A stretch of 64,000 bases of DNA from the NCBI GenBank assembly GCA_016617785.1, contig JADILM010000002.1:310001-374000 (forward strand). Reading direction: 5' to 3'. This stretch comes from Sporobolomyces roseus (taxonomy: Eukaryota > Basidiomycota > Microbotryomycetes > Sporidiobolales > Sporidiobolaceae). The notes under the pieces were generated by a model. That model worked only from the letters and a program-made list of their open reading frames with translations, was not told the DNA's origin and did no database searches. Below, in pieces: positions 12,333 to 24,699 of the stretch. The translations under genes and the position numbers were made by a program. The first letter of the stretch is position 1. Each line of letters opens with the position of its first letter.

Positions 12333-12839
12333 TCTCTCTCGAATCTGCCTCTCGACTTCTATCTTTGCCATGTCTATACCACTAGTCCTCTCTGTGCCTA
12401 TAGGCCTCATACCCTCTGTGTACAGATAAATCTTTTCTACTTCGTATCTCTCTGGGTTTACAGTCACTTGTCGTTGTTTTACACTACCTTCTCCTCCTGT
12501 CTCGAGTTACTTGCAAAGGAATGCTATTGTTCATGATTGCTTGACGCTGTTCGTGCGAGCAGCGCGACGAAGGAAGAGAGAGATTCGCAATCATCTACGA
12601 AGACCTTCTTCAGCTCAATCGCGACACTTTCTTCCGGCTTTTTCCCGCCTCTTCCCAGAGCTTCATGATCGGCGGAACCGACTTTGCAGTCGCTCTTGAC
12701 CGGCTGGAGACTATAATGAAGGAGGAAGAGAGAAGCGACAGGAGGTAAATGACGATTTCATCAAGTTTGCCGAAACGAGTTTGTCGATCCTTTCCTCTCC
12801 TTCCATTCACTTACAATACCCACACTGCAACTACACACG
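12333..12839. other. Intergenic region, no gene recognised
   Basis: 507 nt between the second G-alpha gene and a small gene. Short open frames exist on both strands but none has conserved motifs or a credible splice continuation. No RNA gene seen. Confidence 0.45.
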
Positions 12840-13346
12840 ATGAATTCGACTACCAACACTACCAACACTAGTGAGCTCTCGTCATGCCTTTCCCTCTAAC
12901 TTTCGAAATGAACTGACCTTTCATGCTTCATCTAGCTTCCAACCAAGGTAACGCTGTCGGGCAAGATATCGGTACTCGCTCAAAGTAAGTTCTCTCACTC
13001 TTCTCGAGGCTTACCGATTGTCGAGCTGATGAGCGTTTTTCGTCCGGTTGTAGGGGTTTGTTCGACGCATTCTCGGGAGCTGGAGAAGCTATTCGAGGGA
13101 CTATTAACGGCGGGCTCGATGGTCTCGGAGACGGGGTAAGCATATCGCTTTCCTCTGTACCACAACGTCGAAGAATTCTCGCTGATTTTGAAGCATTTCT
13201 TCGATTTCGTACAGATCGCCGGTCGAGAGCAAGGATCCGTCGAATCTCGTAACGCTAGTGAGCAACACGGCCAGATCGCGAACAAGGGTGCTGAGGACTT
13301 CAAAGAAGGTGTCGCAAACTTGTTGAACGGGAAGAAGACGACTTGA
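12840..13346 (+). CDS. Small hydrophilic protein (97 aa), stress/LEA-like composition, unknown function
   Basis: Four-exon model: exon 1 at 12840-12870 (MNSTTNTTNT), then introns with GTGAGC, GTAAGT and GTAAGC donors and TAG/TAG/CAG acceptors, stop TGA at 13344-13346. The spliced frame is continuous over 97 codons. The protein is rich in Gly, Asn, Thr, Ser and Ala, has no Cys, no signal peptide and no membrane helix. Its centre, GLFDAFSGAGEAIRGTINGG, could form one amphipathic helix. The composition resembles small fungal stress-induced or LEA-like proteins, but no named family is claimed. Three clean introns in so short a frame argue that the gene is real. Confidence 0.75.
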
Positions 13347-13688
13347 TCTGTGCGAATGAAAAGGCAAAGGTCGGAATGATGTTGTAACAATTTGAAGGTT
13401 ATCAGCTGTACCCTCTAGCTCCTCAGAGACTGCAGCTTGAGTGAGTCGGGAATTCGGACGATCTCGGCTTGAATGCGGCTGCGGAGGCGCGAAAGAAAAG
13501 GATAGGCGCAACTTGGATTTGAACTTATTTCTGCCTCGAACCTCGGAGTCATACTTCGTTCGACAAGCGACGACAAGGCCCACAGTGATTCCATATTCTA
13601 AACATCCATACACATACATCCTCATGACCTGAGACAAACCGAAACGAAAACGAATACAAGAAAGGGGGAGGAAGACAAACGAAATTGT
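13347..13688. other. Convergent 3' region
   Basis: 342 nt between the stops of the small protein gene (plus) and the histidine kinase (minus). Presumed overlapping 3' untranslated regions; no feature recognised. Confidence 0.5.
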
Positions 13689-16600
13689 CTATGCCTCTTC
13701 GCAAAGACGTCTCTCCGCGACTTCCTTCTGCATCTCGACGACTTCCTCTATGATGAGTCGAAGCGACTTGCCTCCTTTCACCAGCCACTTATCCACTCCA
13801 CCTTGACCCAACCCTTTCGCCATGTCGGATTCGTTCGAGAGACCCGTGAGAGCAAGAATGCGCGATCGATGCCAGCCTTGTTCATTCTCGATGACTCGCA
13901 TATCGTGCGTTGCTTCGATTCCATCCTGTGGGATTGGCGAAGAGTAGCGTAAGTCAAACTGCGATCGAAAGCGAGAAACGAGAGGAACAAACCTTGATCG
14001 GCATTTGAACATCTAAGATCATAAGGTTGAACGATCCTCCTGCAGCATTGAACAGATCAACAGCTTGTTGCCCGTCCTCAGCAGCCGAAAATTTAATGCC
14101 CTAAAGGGGGGTGCAAGGGAAAGAGTTAGTCACGATGTCAAAGATTCAAAGTCAATCAGTATCAGCTCACCTTGACAGTAAAGAGCTTGACGAGAATATT
14201 TCGAGCGACTGGATTGTCATCTGCGAAGAGGACGTGAACATCGGGTGCGACAGACGCTTTCCTCTGTTCCGGCACGTTTCGCTGACGAGCATCGGCGGCG
14301 GCTTCTTCCTCCATTTTGGCGTTCAGCTGCGCTTGATCCTCGTGGGTTTTTGTCGTCGAAAGTGGCGAGCTGATCGGGAGGAGGGAGGAATCGACTTCTT
14401 CGGAGGAGGCAATCGCGAGTTCCGCTACTTCAGTTGCGAGATCATCCTGAACCGGAGTCGTAATTGAGACTTGCACGGCTGCAACGGCTTGCTGGGAAAC
14501 GACTTCAGGAGGATGAAGGCTTCGTTCGATAGGTTGAGACGAGAGTGTGAGAGAAGTCGGAGACGGAGGAACAGGCTGAGGAACAAGATCGGAAGGGAGC
14601 ATTTGCGAGAGAGGACCGAGGAGTGCATCAAGTTCATCCGAGATGATTCTTCGAGAGGTGAGTCTTGAGGCATTCTGAAAGTCAAGGGTGAAAGGGAAAC
14701 TGTTTGGAGAGGGTTTGTAGACGAAATCGAGGGGTAGAGTGACGGAGATTTCGCTTCCGGCGCCGAGTTCCGAAGTAACATCGATTCTTCCTGGTCCGAG
14801 TCCTTTCACTATCGAGTCGCAAATTGAGAGACCGAGTCCAGCACCTGACCTGCAAGAGACAACAACATGTTCAGCTATTGACAGTCACGACGACAAATGG
14901 GCTCATGAGTTTGCTCACGAGAAAGAATCCGCCTGTCTGAAAGGAGTGAAAAGCGATCCATCTCGCAAGAACTCCTGAGTCATCCCGATTCCGGTGTCTT
15001 GCACTGCGATCACAACGTAACCTCTGTATGTTCTTTGATCAGGCGAAAGTTGTTGCGGTCTAGGAGTAATGACGTCGGGAGTTGTGACTGAGCTTCTTCC
15101 GAGGAATCGAAGAGTCACCTTGACGTGACCTCGTTTCGTAAATTTGATAGCGTTCTGCGTTGAAGGCGACGGTTCAGCTTATGACCGAGTGAACATATGA
15201 GAATTAGAGCTCACTCCGATGATATTGAGCAAGACTCGCTTCATTCCTCCGATATCTGCCATGACTTCCCAACCATCCTCTTTGTCCTTGACTTCCAGAA
15301 TCAGATCGACCTTGCCCTGTCCCTCTACTTTGAGAGCAGACCCGAGATCAGCCGTTGCGGAATCAAGCCTTCTCTTCCTGTCCCAAGTAGTTTTGAGAAC
15401 ACCTTCGATGAGAGCGGAAAGATCGATTTGAGTGAGATTTCGTCGTTGTAGAGCTGCATCTTCGTGAGCAGTGTTGTGGCTGAGCTTCGAGAAATCGAGA
15501 GTGTCGTTGAGGACGTCGGAGAGGGATTCGAGACAGACATCGGCGACATCGAGAAGTGGTGTAATTTTGCGAAGTTCGGTAGCCGAAGAAACCTCTCGAA
15601 TGAGCTCGAGTTGTGAGTTGATACCGTGTAATGGTGTACGTCTATGCGAGACTTACAAGTCAGACTGTGCAGAAAGACATGAGAGTATAACAGAGTTCAC
15701 TCACAGTTCGTGCGAAACTTGCGAAATGAACGCCAACTTTGCCCGATCGCCATCTCTCGCTCGTTCTCGTAAAAGTGACCCAACAATGATCGCTCCGACA
15801 GACTGAACGAAGCTTCTATCAGTTGGTTCCTGTAGAAGAGATCGGGACTATCAGCGTCTGAGCGAAACCTGGGGAGATGGAGAAGAATTTCGCACAAATC
15901 CGAACCACTTCTCGGTACTTGACAAGACGATCATGAGAGCTGGAGTTCCATCGACGTCAAGAATGGGAACGCAACATGTATCGGTTGTCGAGTCAGGTAA
16001 GATACCAAAGGCGCCGAAGGCGCCTTCGAGACCTTGCGTTTCTAGCTCATCCGTCGTCATCTATACCCAAGCTCACTCGTCAGTCGATTCTTGAGCCCGA
16101 GGATAGAGAGAAGCATACAGAAGACCAAATTCTGAGTGTCTCCTCTACCGCACTCGTCAAAGCACCTTCATAATCATCCTCTTCTCCTACTCCCGTAACA
16201 CCATTCCCTCTACTTCTCGAATTCGTTCTCTCGTTCCTCTCTTTTGCGTGTATCGCATCCATGTTGACGATATCTGCCCATTCTACCTCTCCCTCGCTCG
16301 CCATCAACCAGATCTTTCCCCTCGTTTCTTTCCCTGGTCCAACTCCGTAACTACTCGTTCTGGATCTCGTTGAAGGTGCACTTGGATCTCGTGTCGAGTA
16401 CGGCGTTGAGTCAAGCGGTGGCGAGAACGGAGAACGGGGATGACTAGTTTGACTTGGTGACATCGAGGTGTTCGGTCGAAGGATGTCGGCTTGAGAGTGA
16501 TAATGAGAAGACCGAAAAGCGCGAAGGTCGAGGATGCCGCAAGATCGTGCTCGAGTGAGTAGGAGAAGGTTTTTGGCGGCAATAGCGAAGAGGGAAGGTG

Positions 16601-18167
16601 CGGGGGGCGGAGGAGGATCGACAGGGTATAAGTCGGGATTCGAGCCGGATGGAGGTGAAGATGGGGAATCGAGATCGCAAGGCAGAGATGAGTGGCGAGT
16701 TCCTGATGACTGAGATTGCTGGGAAGAGGATGATTTGGGAAGCGAAGGGCTAGGAGGGACGTGAAGCGCTTGTTCTTGCAATACGACTGTAGTCGAGTCT
16801 CGATTCGATTCATTGATCACACTGGAAGGCGCTTGTCGTAGGGAGGTTGTACGTGCGTGAATATTCGAATCTTCCGATGGTAGACGTTCGAGGGCTATAG
16901 GTTGGATCAGAGCTTGTCGGAGGAAAGAACCGAGGAACTCTGACTGTTTGGATTCTGCTTCTCTCCTCCTTTGTTCGAACCCGAGTTGGACTGCAAGAAC
17001 GAGACGAGTCAGTTCCAGAATCGATTGAGACATTCGTTGAGAACGTACATTCCCTCGCAATCATCTCGGCTAAATCGCTCAACATCGCTCTATCTTCTTG
17101 TGAGAACTCTGACTCGTCCGTCATTGACCTTGTCGGATCCATCAAGCATATCGCACCAGAAGTGAGAGTGTTCGGTACCCCCCTCTTACTCGCTCCGATT
17201 CCGACTGGGAGGTTGATGTTTGCCGCAGCATAAAACGAAATTCCTCCTCCCATCTTTGTCGCGTACGGGTTTCGCTCGAATCGCCAATCGTTGTTCGCAT
17301 TGGCAACGACAAAGACTGCCGTCGGATCACTGTAGCTGGATGCCATTGCATGTGCACAGAAGGAGGAAGGTTCGATTTCGAGCCGTCGAACTGGGTCTTC
17401 GAGAGCAGGTTCACCGTCCGGATCGAAACCTGGAGCGTGAGAGAAAGGAGTGAGCTTCAGATCTACTCGGAGATCGTCGAGAACAGACTGAATTTACCTC
17501 GTTCCCCACCTAGAACATGGAAGTCATCAAATGTCAAACTAATCACGACAGTTTCCGTTTTGAAGTACGCTTTCGCGATGGCACAGATCCGATCTACAGC
17601 TTTCCTCCTCGTCGACTGATCAAGTCCATACTTGCGAGTGAGTTTGAGTCGCTCCTCCTCCCAAGGTCCCGGTGGAGCTGGAAACGTTCCGTATCTCCGG
17701 AAGTGTTCGAGGAGGGCAGCAGCCTCCGCATCCGAGACTGAAGCGTTACTGTGAGATGTAGCTGATGTAGAGGCTTCGGAGCCAACAGAAGACTGTTCAC
17801 TTGATCCCTGCGAGAGATTTCCTGAACTCGAGACCGGATCTTCCTTGAAAAGTCGAGGAACAGCATCGAGCTGAAAGGAGGCCGTTGTCGAAGTCGAACC
17901 GTTCGTCGAGGGTACATCGTATCCTGCTTCTCGTTCTCTAAGGATCGCTAAGACTGCTGGAGGAGGTTTCGGCATTTGATCTGAAGGTCCAATAGTTCCA
18001 GCACTATATCTCCTTAGCCACTCCGCGAAAGATTCTTCTTCAGCTGCTCGTTTCGCTCGATCCCATCCTTTCGCTGAATACGCCGTTCCTTTCGATTCGT
18101 TCGAAGAAGCGACCTCATTTCCTCCTCCATTTCCCCGCGTTGAGACCGTGGACTCGGAAGCCGGCAT
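13689..18167 (-). CDS. Cytosolic hybrid histidine kinase with GAF-type sensor region and receiver domain
   Basis: Two-component phosphorelay sensor that would feed an HPt protein and response regulators. Start ATG at 18167 (MPASESTVSTRGN). Seen in order: Ser-rich N-terminus; a GAF-like domain ending SGAICLMDPTRSMTDESEFSQEDRAML; a second, interrupted GAF-like segment (RSCGILDLRAF ... PILDVDGTPALMIVLSSTEKWFG); H-box FISQVSHELRTPLHGIN, with an intron inside HEL/R; N-box VLLNIIGNAIKFT; G1 VQDTGIGM; F-box LFTPFRQAD; G2 GAGLGLSI; a Pro/Ser linker; and a receiver with FADDNPVAR, phosphoacceptor Asp in MILDVQMPIKDG, ALTG and DKWLVKGGK. No transmembrane segments and no HAMP repeats, so it is not a Nik1/group III kinase. 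Group assignment is left open. Ends MQKEVAERRLCEEA. Confidence 0.93.
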
Positions 18168-18598
18168 TTACGGGAGGCTGTACCGAGTCGCTGGTCGAAT
18201 TTGCGTTGTGAGGGAGACAGTCGAACGGCGAGGTAGAGAAGGGAAGGGAGGTGGGAAAGGAAAAGTGGAGGTTTTGGAGGAGGGGGGTTGAGAATGGGAG
18301 CGGTCGTGGTCGAGGGTTGTCGATACTCAAAGGAGATGCGAGGGGGAAGACAGACTCGCTCTTTCGCTGTCGGTTGCGGTCGATAGTTCAACAATCGACT
18401 TAATGCATTTAATTGGGTCAATAATTTCGTAGATCTCTGCGGTCTGACTTAGCAGTACTGTACGTACTGTCGTGGAAGACTCAAGGCCGAAGACTTCAAA
18501 ATTCTGACTTGCGATAATTCTTTTGTCAGAATTTTCGAAGAGGTCACTTTTTTGATCTTGATCTCTACCGTTCACTCCACCTGCAGTCTTTCGCTTCA
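18168..18598. other. Divergent promoter region
   Basis: 431 nt between the divergent starts of the histidine kinase and the RWDD2-like gene. No TATA box or repeat recognised. Confidence 0.5.
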
Positions 18599-19769
18599 AT
18601 GGCCCACCGGCTCTCCAAGAGCTTACTGGAGGCACAACTCGAGGCCTACGATCTCTGTCACTCTCTCTTCTCGCAGGAAGGAGAACTTTCGCTCAACGAA
18701 CAATCCGAAGAATTCGTACCAGCGCTGCGGGAATGGATAGAGACGACCGAGGACGGATCAATAGCTGGAGTGGAAAACGATGGGACAAGCGTGTGGGAGA
18801 ATGAGATCGAGTTCACTCTCAAGTTGATCTTCAAACGTTCAGAAGATGAATCTGGTTCAACTAGTTCATCCCAGTCCCCCGGGGCAGTCTACCCGTTGAT
18901 TCTGTCGGTACGATTACCTACGGTGGCCGATCTCCGAACTTCCGACCTTCCGCCCCCGGCCGATTATCATATCGCTCAACCTCAATGGCTGAATCGCACT
19001 TCATACGACTCACTCTCCTCTTCCCTCCCTCGATACAACTCGGCGACGTTCTCGAGCAACACCGACTACATTCTACAAATCATCGACTACCTTCGAGAGG
19101 AAGGACCCAAGCTAATACCATCCCCCGAAAATGAGCAACCTCCTGCAGCGTCGACCGGGAGGAAGAGTCGACGACCACCTCCAACTGCACAGACGACCGA
19201 TCAGAGCATACCTATAGAATACAGGGTCTGGCTCTGGTTCCCGTCGCTCTCGACGCGTGAAAAGAGGGACGACATCGTTCAATGGGCGCCAGAGTACGAT
19301 CTGACCGGTTTCGTCCTAGCTGGTACGTCCTTGCCTACCTTCTAGCGGATCCCGGCTGACTTATGGAGTGCTCAGGGAAACCTGCGGTGATGTGTCTCGA
19401 AGGAACGGACGAAAACATCCAGAATTTCATGGCAGACATCAAATCGAACAGTTGGGTAAGCTCTCGAGTCTCTCTCTCTCTCCTCCCTTGTTGAATGAGC
19501 TCAGTTGGTATTCTCGCAAACAGGCCGATATCCCTTCATTCCAGAAAAAAGTTTCGGAACGATTTCGCACCGAGTTACGATCGGCAGCTTCGATGTCCTC
19601 GAATGATCCGACACACCGAATATTCTCTACGATGTCAGAGATCACTTCGTTGATTCCACAATCTGGCCAGAAAGGGAATCGGGGGAACATGGTCGAGGTC
19701 AGGGAATTTTTGGAGAGTAAAGGGTTAGGCGAAGCTTTCGGAGCTGTAGTTGGAGGTGGTCAGTTCTAG
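18599..19769 (+). CDS. RWD domain-containing protein 2-like (RWD plus DUF1115)
   Basis: Three exons, 18599-19322, 19376-19455 and 19524-19769, summing to 1050 nt (349 aa), exactly in frame. The N-terminal half (LLEAQLEAYDLCHSLFSQEGE ... LSVRLP) is an RWD domain with the typical YPL.L.v.lP strand; RWD domains are ubiquitin-conjugating-enzyme-like folds used for protein contacts. The C-terminal half (SLSTREKRDDIVQWAPEYDL, GFVLAGKPAVMCLEGTDENI, NFMADIKSNSW) matches DUF1115 of animal and fungal RWDD2A/B. Length is about 290 aa in animals; the extra residues are in a Ser/Pro-rich linker around residues 180-205. No enzymatic activity is known for the family. Confidence 0.88.
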
Positions 19770-20177
19770 ATATGTGTCTCTTCGATGTTGTCCCTTCAAT
19801 TGTTGTCTCTCGATGTTGTGACAGAATAGAAGTAGAGGAAGTGGAATGAGTAGAGATCTTTTAATCCATTATGGGCGAGTAAAGTAGTAGGAAGAGACAA
19901 ATGTAACGTGAGCTTGTAGAGGCAGGGAGAGATGTACAGATGAAGAGGAAAGTGCCAGTTACTGCAAAAAGGGAAAACAAGGGAAGCATGAAAGTCGAAA
20001 GAGAGTCGAAGGAAAGCTAGATTGCTTCCAAACGAATGAGAGGGAAACTGAAAACCGGGTAAGAAGACAGACTGATAAAGAGAGGCAAGCAATCTATGTA
20101 GGTGAGGGAGGGGGGATGTGAAAGAGGAGAGAAGGGTGCTCAGCACCTCTAGTGAAGTTTTGTGAGAATGAATGAAC
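19770..20177. other. Convergent 3' region
   Basis: 408 nt between the stops of the RWDD2-like gene (plus) and LCB2 (minus). Purine-rich on the plus strand (for example 19930-20130). No RNA gene seen. Confidence 0.45.
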
Positions 20178-22622
20178 CTATTGTTCGACAGTCAAAGCGA
20201 GTTCCAACTCCCTTTCCGTATCCCTCACCATCTCGACTCCTTCAGCAATCACGTCGTCTACCTTCATGCGAGGACCATGAGGAGAGAGCTTGAGTCCCAA
20301 GATTCCTCCAATTTCATCGGTTGCGCGAAGGATTCGATCGAGATCGGCTTTGGTGTGAGCGGCGGAGAGACAGTATCGGATACGAGAGGAGACGATGGGA
20401 GTACTGAGAGCGGGGGAAGGGATTAGTAAGAAAATGACGGTGGTGACAAGGAAGATAAAGAGACTCACGCAGGGTAGGCAACGACGACAACGATAATCTT
20501 GTACCTTTCCAACATCAATCGACTGAAGAGACCCATCTTTCCAGGTGCAAAGATGAGCATGGGAACGATAGGACTATCTCGGTGGCCATAGACGATGAAA
20601 CCTAATTTTCGCAATCCTCCGCTCAAGTACCGACAGTTGAAAGCCAGTCGTCGAAGTCGGTCTTGTCCTTCTCGGCCGTCCATAACATGAGCGGGAAGGG
20701 ATGCGAGGGAAGGAACAATGGCGGTAGCTTCGAGACCCATGATTGATCCCATTGAAACGCAGATTTGAGAAACGACTGGAGGAGGCATGGCTTCGGCGTA
20801 GTTTTGAGCGTGGGAGTGAAGTCGGAGGGCGGAGATAAGCTCGTGAGATCCAGCAATGTATCCACCAGCGGCACCGAAAGCTGTACGAGACAGAGACGAG
20901 TTAGCGAGAATCAACCAGACCAGGAGAATCGAAATGGAAAGACTTACATTTCGTGAACGTTCCCATCAAGATATCGACGCTTCGAGGGTCGACACCGAAG
21001 TAGTCACAGACTCCTCGTCCGCGAGGACCAAGTGCACCGATAGAGTGGGCTTCATCGACGTAAAGGTAGAACTGAGAAAGAGGAAATGATGAGCGAGATC
21101 TTGGAGCAGGAATCCGATGGGAACTCACTTTGTAAGTTTGCTTGAGTTCGAGAATTCTTGGCAAATCAACCATAGTTCCCTCCATCGAGTAAAGACCTTC
21201 GACAATCAACAAGATCTTCTTCCAGGGTCGGTGAGTTCTCGGTTGACCTTGACTGATACACTCCCTCAACAAGTTGTCCAGATCCTCCATATCGTTGTGC
21301 TTGTACATCCTGACCATAGCTCCCGAAAGACGAGCACCGAATCGGATCGAAGAGTGGTTCAGTTCGTCGGAGATGATGAGGCAACCTTTGCACATCAAGG
21401 CAGGGAGGGTAGTCGAGTTCGTAGCGAATCCCATCGAGACGATCATCGAATCTTCGGTTCCTACGAACTTTGCGACCAATCGTTCGGCTTGAATGTGGAG
21501 GTCGGAAGTTCCTACATCGTTCCTGCCTCCCGAAGTCGTCACTCCCAATTTACGAACGATCTCTTCTGCTTGATCCGCGCATGGACCACGAGATTGAGCG
21601 AAACCGAGGTAGTTGTAGGAAGAGACGTTCAAGGCTTGAGTCGTTTCTCCCGTAAAGGTGAAATCGGCGAAGAAGTTGGTAGGAGTTCGGTTGAGGATGA
21701 CTGCGGTACGAGCTGCGACGGCGGTAATGGGTCGAGAGAAACAATCTTCGATACGGAGTTTGAGTCGTCGAGTGTAGAAGGAATCGAAATCGGAGAAGAG
21801 TGGTGCATAGCCCTGTGAGAGAATTTTGAGGTGAGTTCTCGATCATTGGCTCAACGTCAAGTTCAACTCACGTTACTTGGTCGTAGATGAGCGTAAGAAG
21901 CAGGGAAGAGCATTTTGCCGAAGAAATCTCGAAGGTGACCCAAAACGATGAGAAGAGCATCTAGTCTCAAAGAGGAATCAGTGTCGTTTCCTCGAGAAAG
22001 CATCATGGAAGTGGACTCACAACTGATAAAAGTCTGCAAGTAGATCCAAATACTCGGTTCCTCATCACTAGCCTTTAACGAAGTATGAGGGTTCCAAACT
22101 GAAGTTGTTCGATGATCTGGATTGACATCGTAACCGTATTCCGAATGTCGCAGCGAGTAAGGATCTTGAGGATTCGGAATGAAATCGACGTCGAAAGCGG
22201 TCGTCGGAGGTTGAGTAGCGCTGACCGAGGAAGGAGTTGGCATGATCGAATTCAAACCTCTCCATGACGCCGAACGAATCGAATTGAGTGAACTATCAGA
22301 ATTGTCGGAACAGGCCGAGTCGGACGAAGATCGAGACCTCCCTGACCTCGATGTTGGTGCAGTCGACCTCGAAGCGTAAGAAACGAGTGAAGAACGGGAT
22401 GGAGATCGCGTCCGGACGGATGAGGATCGCGTCTGAACCCTTGTTAGATACGATGCTGCGTCCTGTTCACATTGAGAGTATTCCTAGTTCAGTGGATGCA
22501 TATAGAGAGAGCATAAACATTAGTTGACTGACCATCGAGTTTGATACTCCAACAGTTGGGAAAGGATTTGAAGGGAATTTAGAAGGAGGTGAAGCGGATC
22601 CTACGCTCTTCCGTTTGAGCAT
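20178..22622 (-). CDS. LCB2: Serine palmitoyltransferase subunit 2 (long-chain base synthase)
   Basis: Catalytic, PLP-binding subunit of the ER enzyme that condenses serine and palmitoyl-CoA in the first step of sphingolipid synthesis, working with LCB1. Seen: NVSSYNYLGFAQ; DELNHSSIRFGARLSGA; LLIVEGLYSMEGTMVDLPRI; YVDEAHSIGALGPRGRGV with the PLP-contacting Asp and His; GTFTKSFGAAGGYIAG with the PLP Lys; SRIRYCLSAAHTKADLD near the C-terminus. The frame continues upstream of the usual N-terminus through a Ser/Arg-rich stretch (RSSSVRTRSPSRSS) and a further exon starting MLKRKSVGSASPPSK at 22622, immediately after a TAG acceptor. A still earlier in-frame exon (TFKSPKTEQTPSSTKG, about 22683-22750) may also belong. 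The N-terminal disordered extension is the only unusual part. Ends LELALTVEQ. Confidence 0.94.
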
Positions 22623-22980
22623 CTAGGAATGAATTAATGGATATCAGCAATAGTTGTAGAAGTGTCTCTGAGGTTGACTGACCTGTTTGAAGGTTGATAT
22701 CGGACTGCCCTTGGTGGAAGAAGGCGTTTGCTCCGTTTTGGGCGATTTGAAAGTGGCTGACTGATTGGGTGAGGGTAGTAGTGGAAAGAGTGTGAGTATA
22801 GCTAGTGTATTGAGTCGACTGTGTGGGTACTGGAGTTGAGTGAATGTGAAGAGGGAGCTGACAAACAGAAGCCCGAGTTTGTTTTCTCTCTGAAAGAAGA
22901 CCGAATCGACTGAGTCCCATTGTACTCCCATACCTCCGCTTGACACGCACCGAGTACTGTCACCAACAAAGAACAATGTA

Positions 22981-24699
22981 ATGCCCGCCAAACTATCCTC
23001 CGACGTTTCCTCGTCAATCCCGTCTACCCCTCAAACCAAATCCCTCAACATCCATTCCTCGCATCTTTCACGACTTCCTGCCACTCCGAGAACTGCTGCA
23101 CTAGTAGAAGTAAGATCAAGACATGCCTTGCAATCCTCAACTTCCCTCACTATCTCGTCATTTTCGACTTTACTCGCAGAATTGAACTCCGCAACAGAGT
23201 TGGATAATCGCTTAGGCTTCGAACAGGACAGGATAGACAAGATTGAGCAGTTCAGGGAAGACTTCATGACTGGTTCATTGATGCGGGTCCAACCTTTGAC
23301 TCTACGAGATGAAGGAGACGTCGAAAGTTATTCAGACGGAACGAGGAGGAGTTCGATCGGAGCTACGACTGCTAGTTCAGTCAACTCATCGCAGGAGGTC
23401 GATGAACCGACGACTTCTCGAGGGAGGAGGATCTTCCAGATGCCGCTCGATCCCGTTTCGAGAGGAATCATCGCTGAGAAAACCATCAAATCTCAACTCG
23501 CTGCCGAAGGAGTCCTCCTACCGCACGAGGACTACGCTTCTCTCGCACGAGTAGCCCGCAGAGCTATCAAGAAGGCACTGAGACTCAAGAGACCCGTCTA
23601 TGTCGATCCTGGACTCCTTCACTCGGTCGATTGGAGGAAAGAATATCGAGAACGAGGTTGGGCAGCTCCGGGAATTCGTTGGGGTCCTTTCAAACCTGAC
23701 TTGATCAAGTTTGAGGAGGTGACTCGGAAGAGTGAGGAGGAAGAGCGACAGGTCAGTTGGGAAGTTGTCGAAGTGAAGTATGCTGGAAAAACTAGAGATG
23801 TCGTGCGTAGCTCTCCTCTATGCAATTCCATGCTCTCGTCCTCATTCTCGTGTACATTGTTCAGATCTATACAAACTACAAAGTTCAAGCTATCTACTGT
23901 CCGGCATCTCTTTCTTTCGAGTTGTTTCGTTCTCACGAGACTGACTTTGGCCTCCGCGTTTTGCAGATCATCTATCCCTTCTTCGACTTCTTTCGACCAT
24001 TCCCTCTCTCATCCCTTCGCACAAAGTGACCTTCTTTATCTCGCACGATCCACTCTCCCCTCATTATCTCGAGAAACCTCTGTCAATCAGAACCGCTCAA
24101 GCATTCGTCGAACACCATCTCTTCGTTCTCCTGCCTGAGTGGCTCCGAGCTGTCAAAGAAACAGAATGGAAACGATTGCAAGACAAGTTGGCTGAAAAAG
24201 CACACGTGAGTTTCTAGTTGTTGTTCTTCGAATTTGCCATCTCGAGCTAAACGATCTGGCTTTACTGTACTACGCTTAGCCTCCAACTCCTGGTCAGTCT
24301 TCTGCGCCTACATTCCTTGAGAAGCTGCAAGCTAGTCAGAAGGTGAGAACCGCTCTACATCCTAATTCTCAGTTCAGCTCATTCTGACCTCTCTCAGAAT
24401 CTTCGCAGAAACCGCCTGCGTCTGCTCCCCTACCTCGCTCAACTCGTCCTGTCCCATCGACACCTCTTTCCCGAGGTCACACTATCGCTGTTACACAATC
24501 GACCTCGCCTCCCTCGCCAATTTCCGACGCTTCGTCAGACTCCGATCGTTCTTTCCGTTCTGCTCCCTCGTCTCCACTTCTCGCTCATTCAACTCTCAAT
24601 CCACTCGTCTTGAACGACAATCTACCACCTCTACCACCAGTCGATCACGCAGAAGAAGAGGAATTGCAGGAGTTGTTTGGGAAGATTGGATTGGAGTAA
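22981..24699 (+). CDS. Probable PD-(D/E)XK-fold protein, uncharacterised
   Basis: Divergent from LCB2. Start ATG 22981, stop TAA 24697-24699. About 270 continuous residues, then introns. The central region reads RWGPFKPDLIKFEEV, then VSWEVVEVKYAGKTRDV joined across an intron to IYTNYKVQAIYYHLSLLRLL, then KVTFFISHDP. The pattern Asp (KPDLI), Glu-x-Lys (EVK) at the end of a strand, then Gln plus paired Tyr in the next helix is that of RecB-like and related PD-(D/E)XK nucleases. The intron joining IYY to HLSLL uses a weak GTCCGG donor (69 nt), chosen because it restores the pattern; without it the downstream frame is lost. The N- and C-terminal regions are Ser/Pro-rich. The C-terminus ends EEEELQELFGKIGLE. 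No closer family is recognised, and nuclease activity is an inference. Confidence 0.65.
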
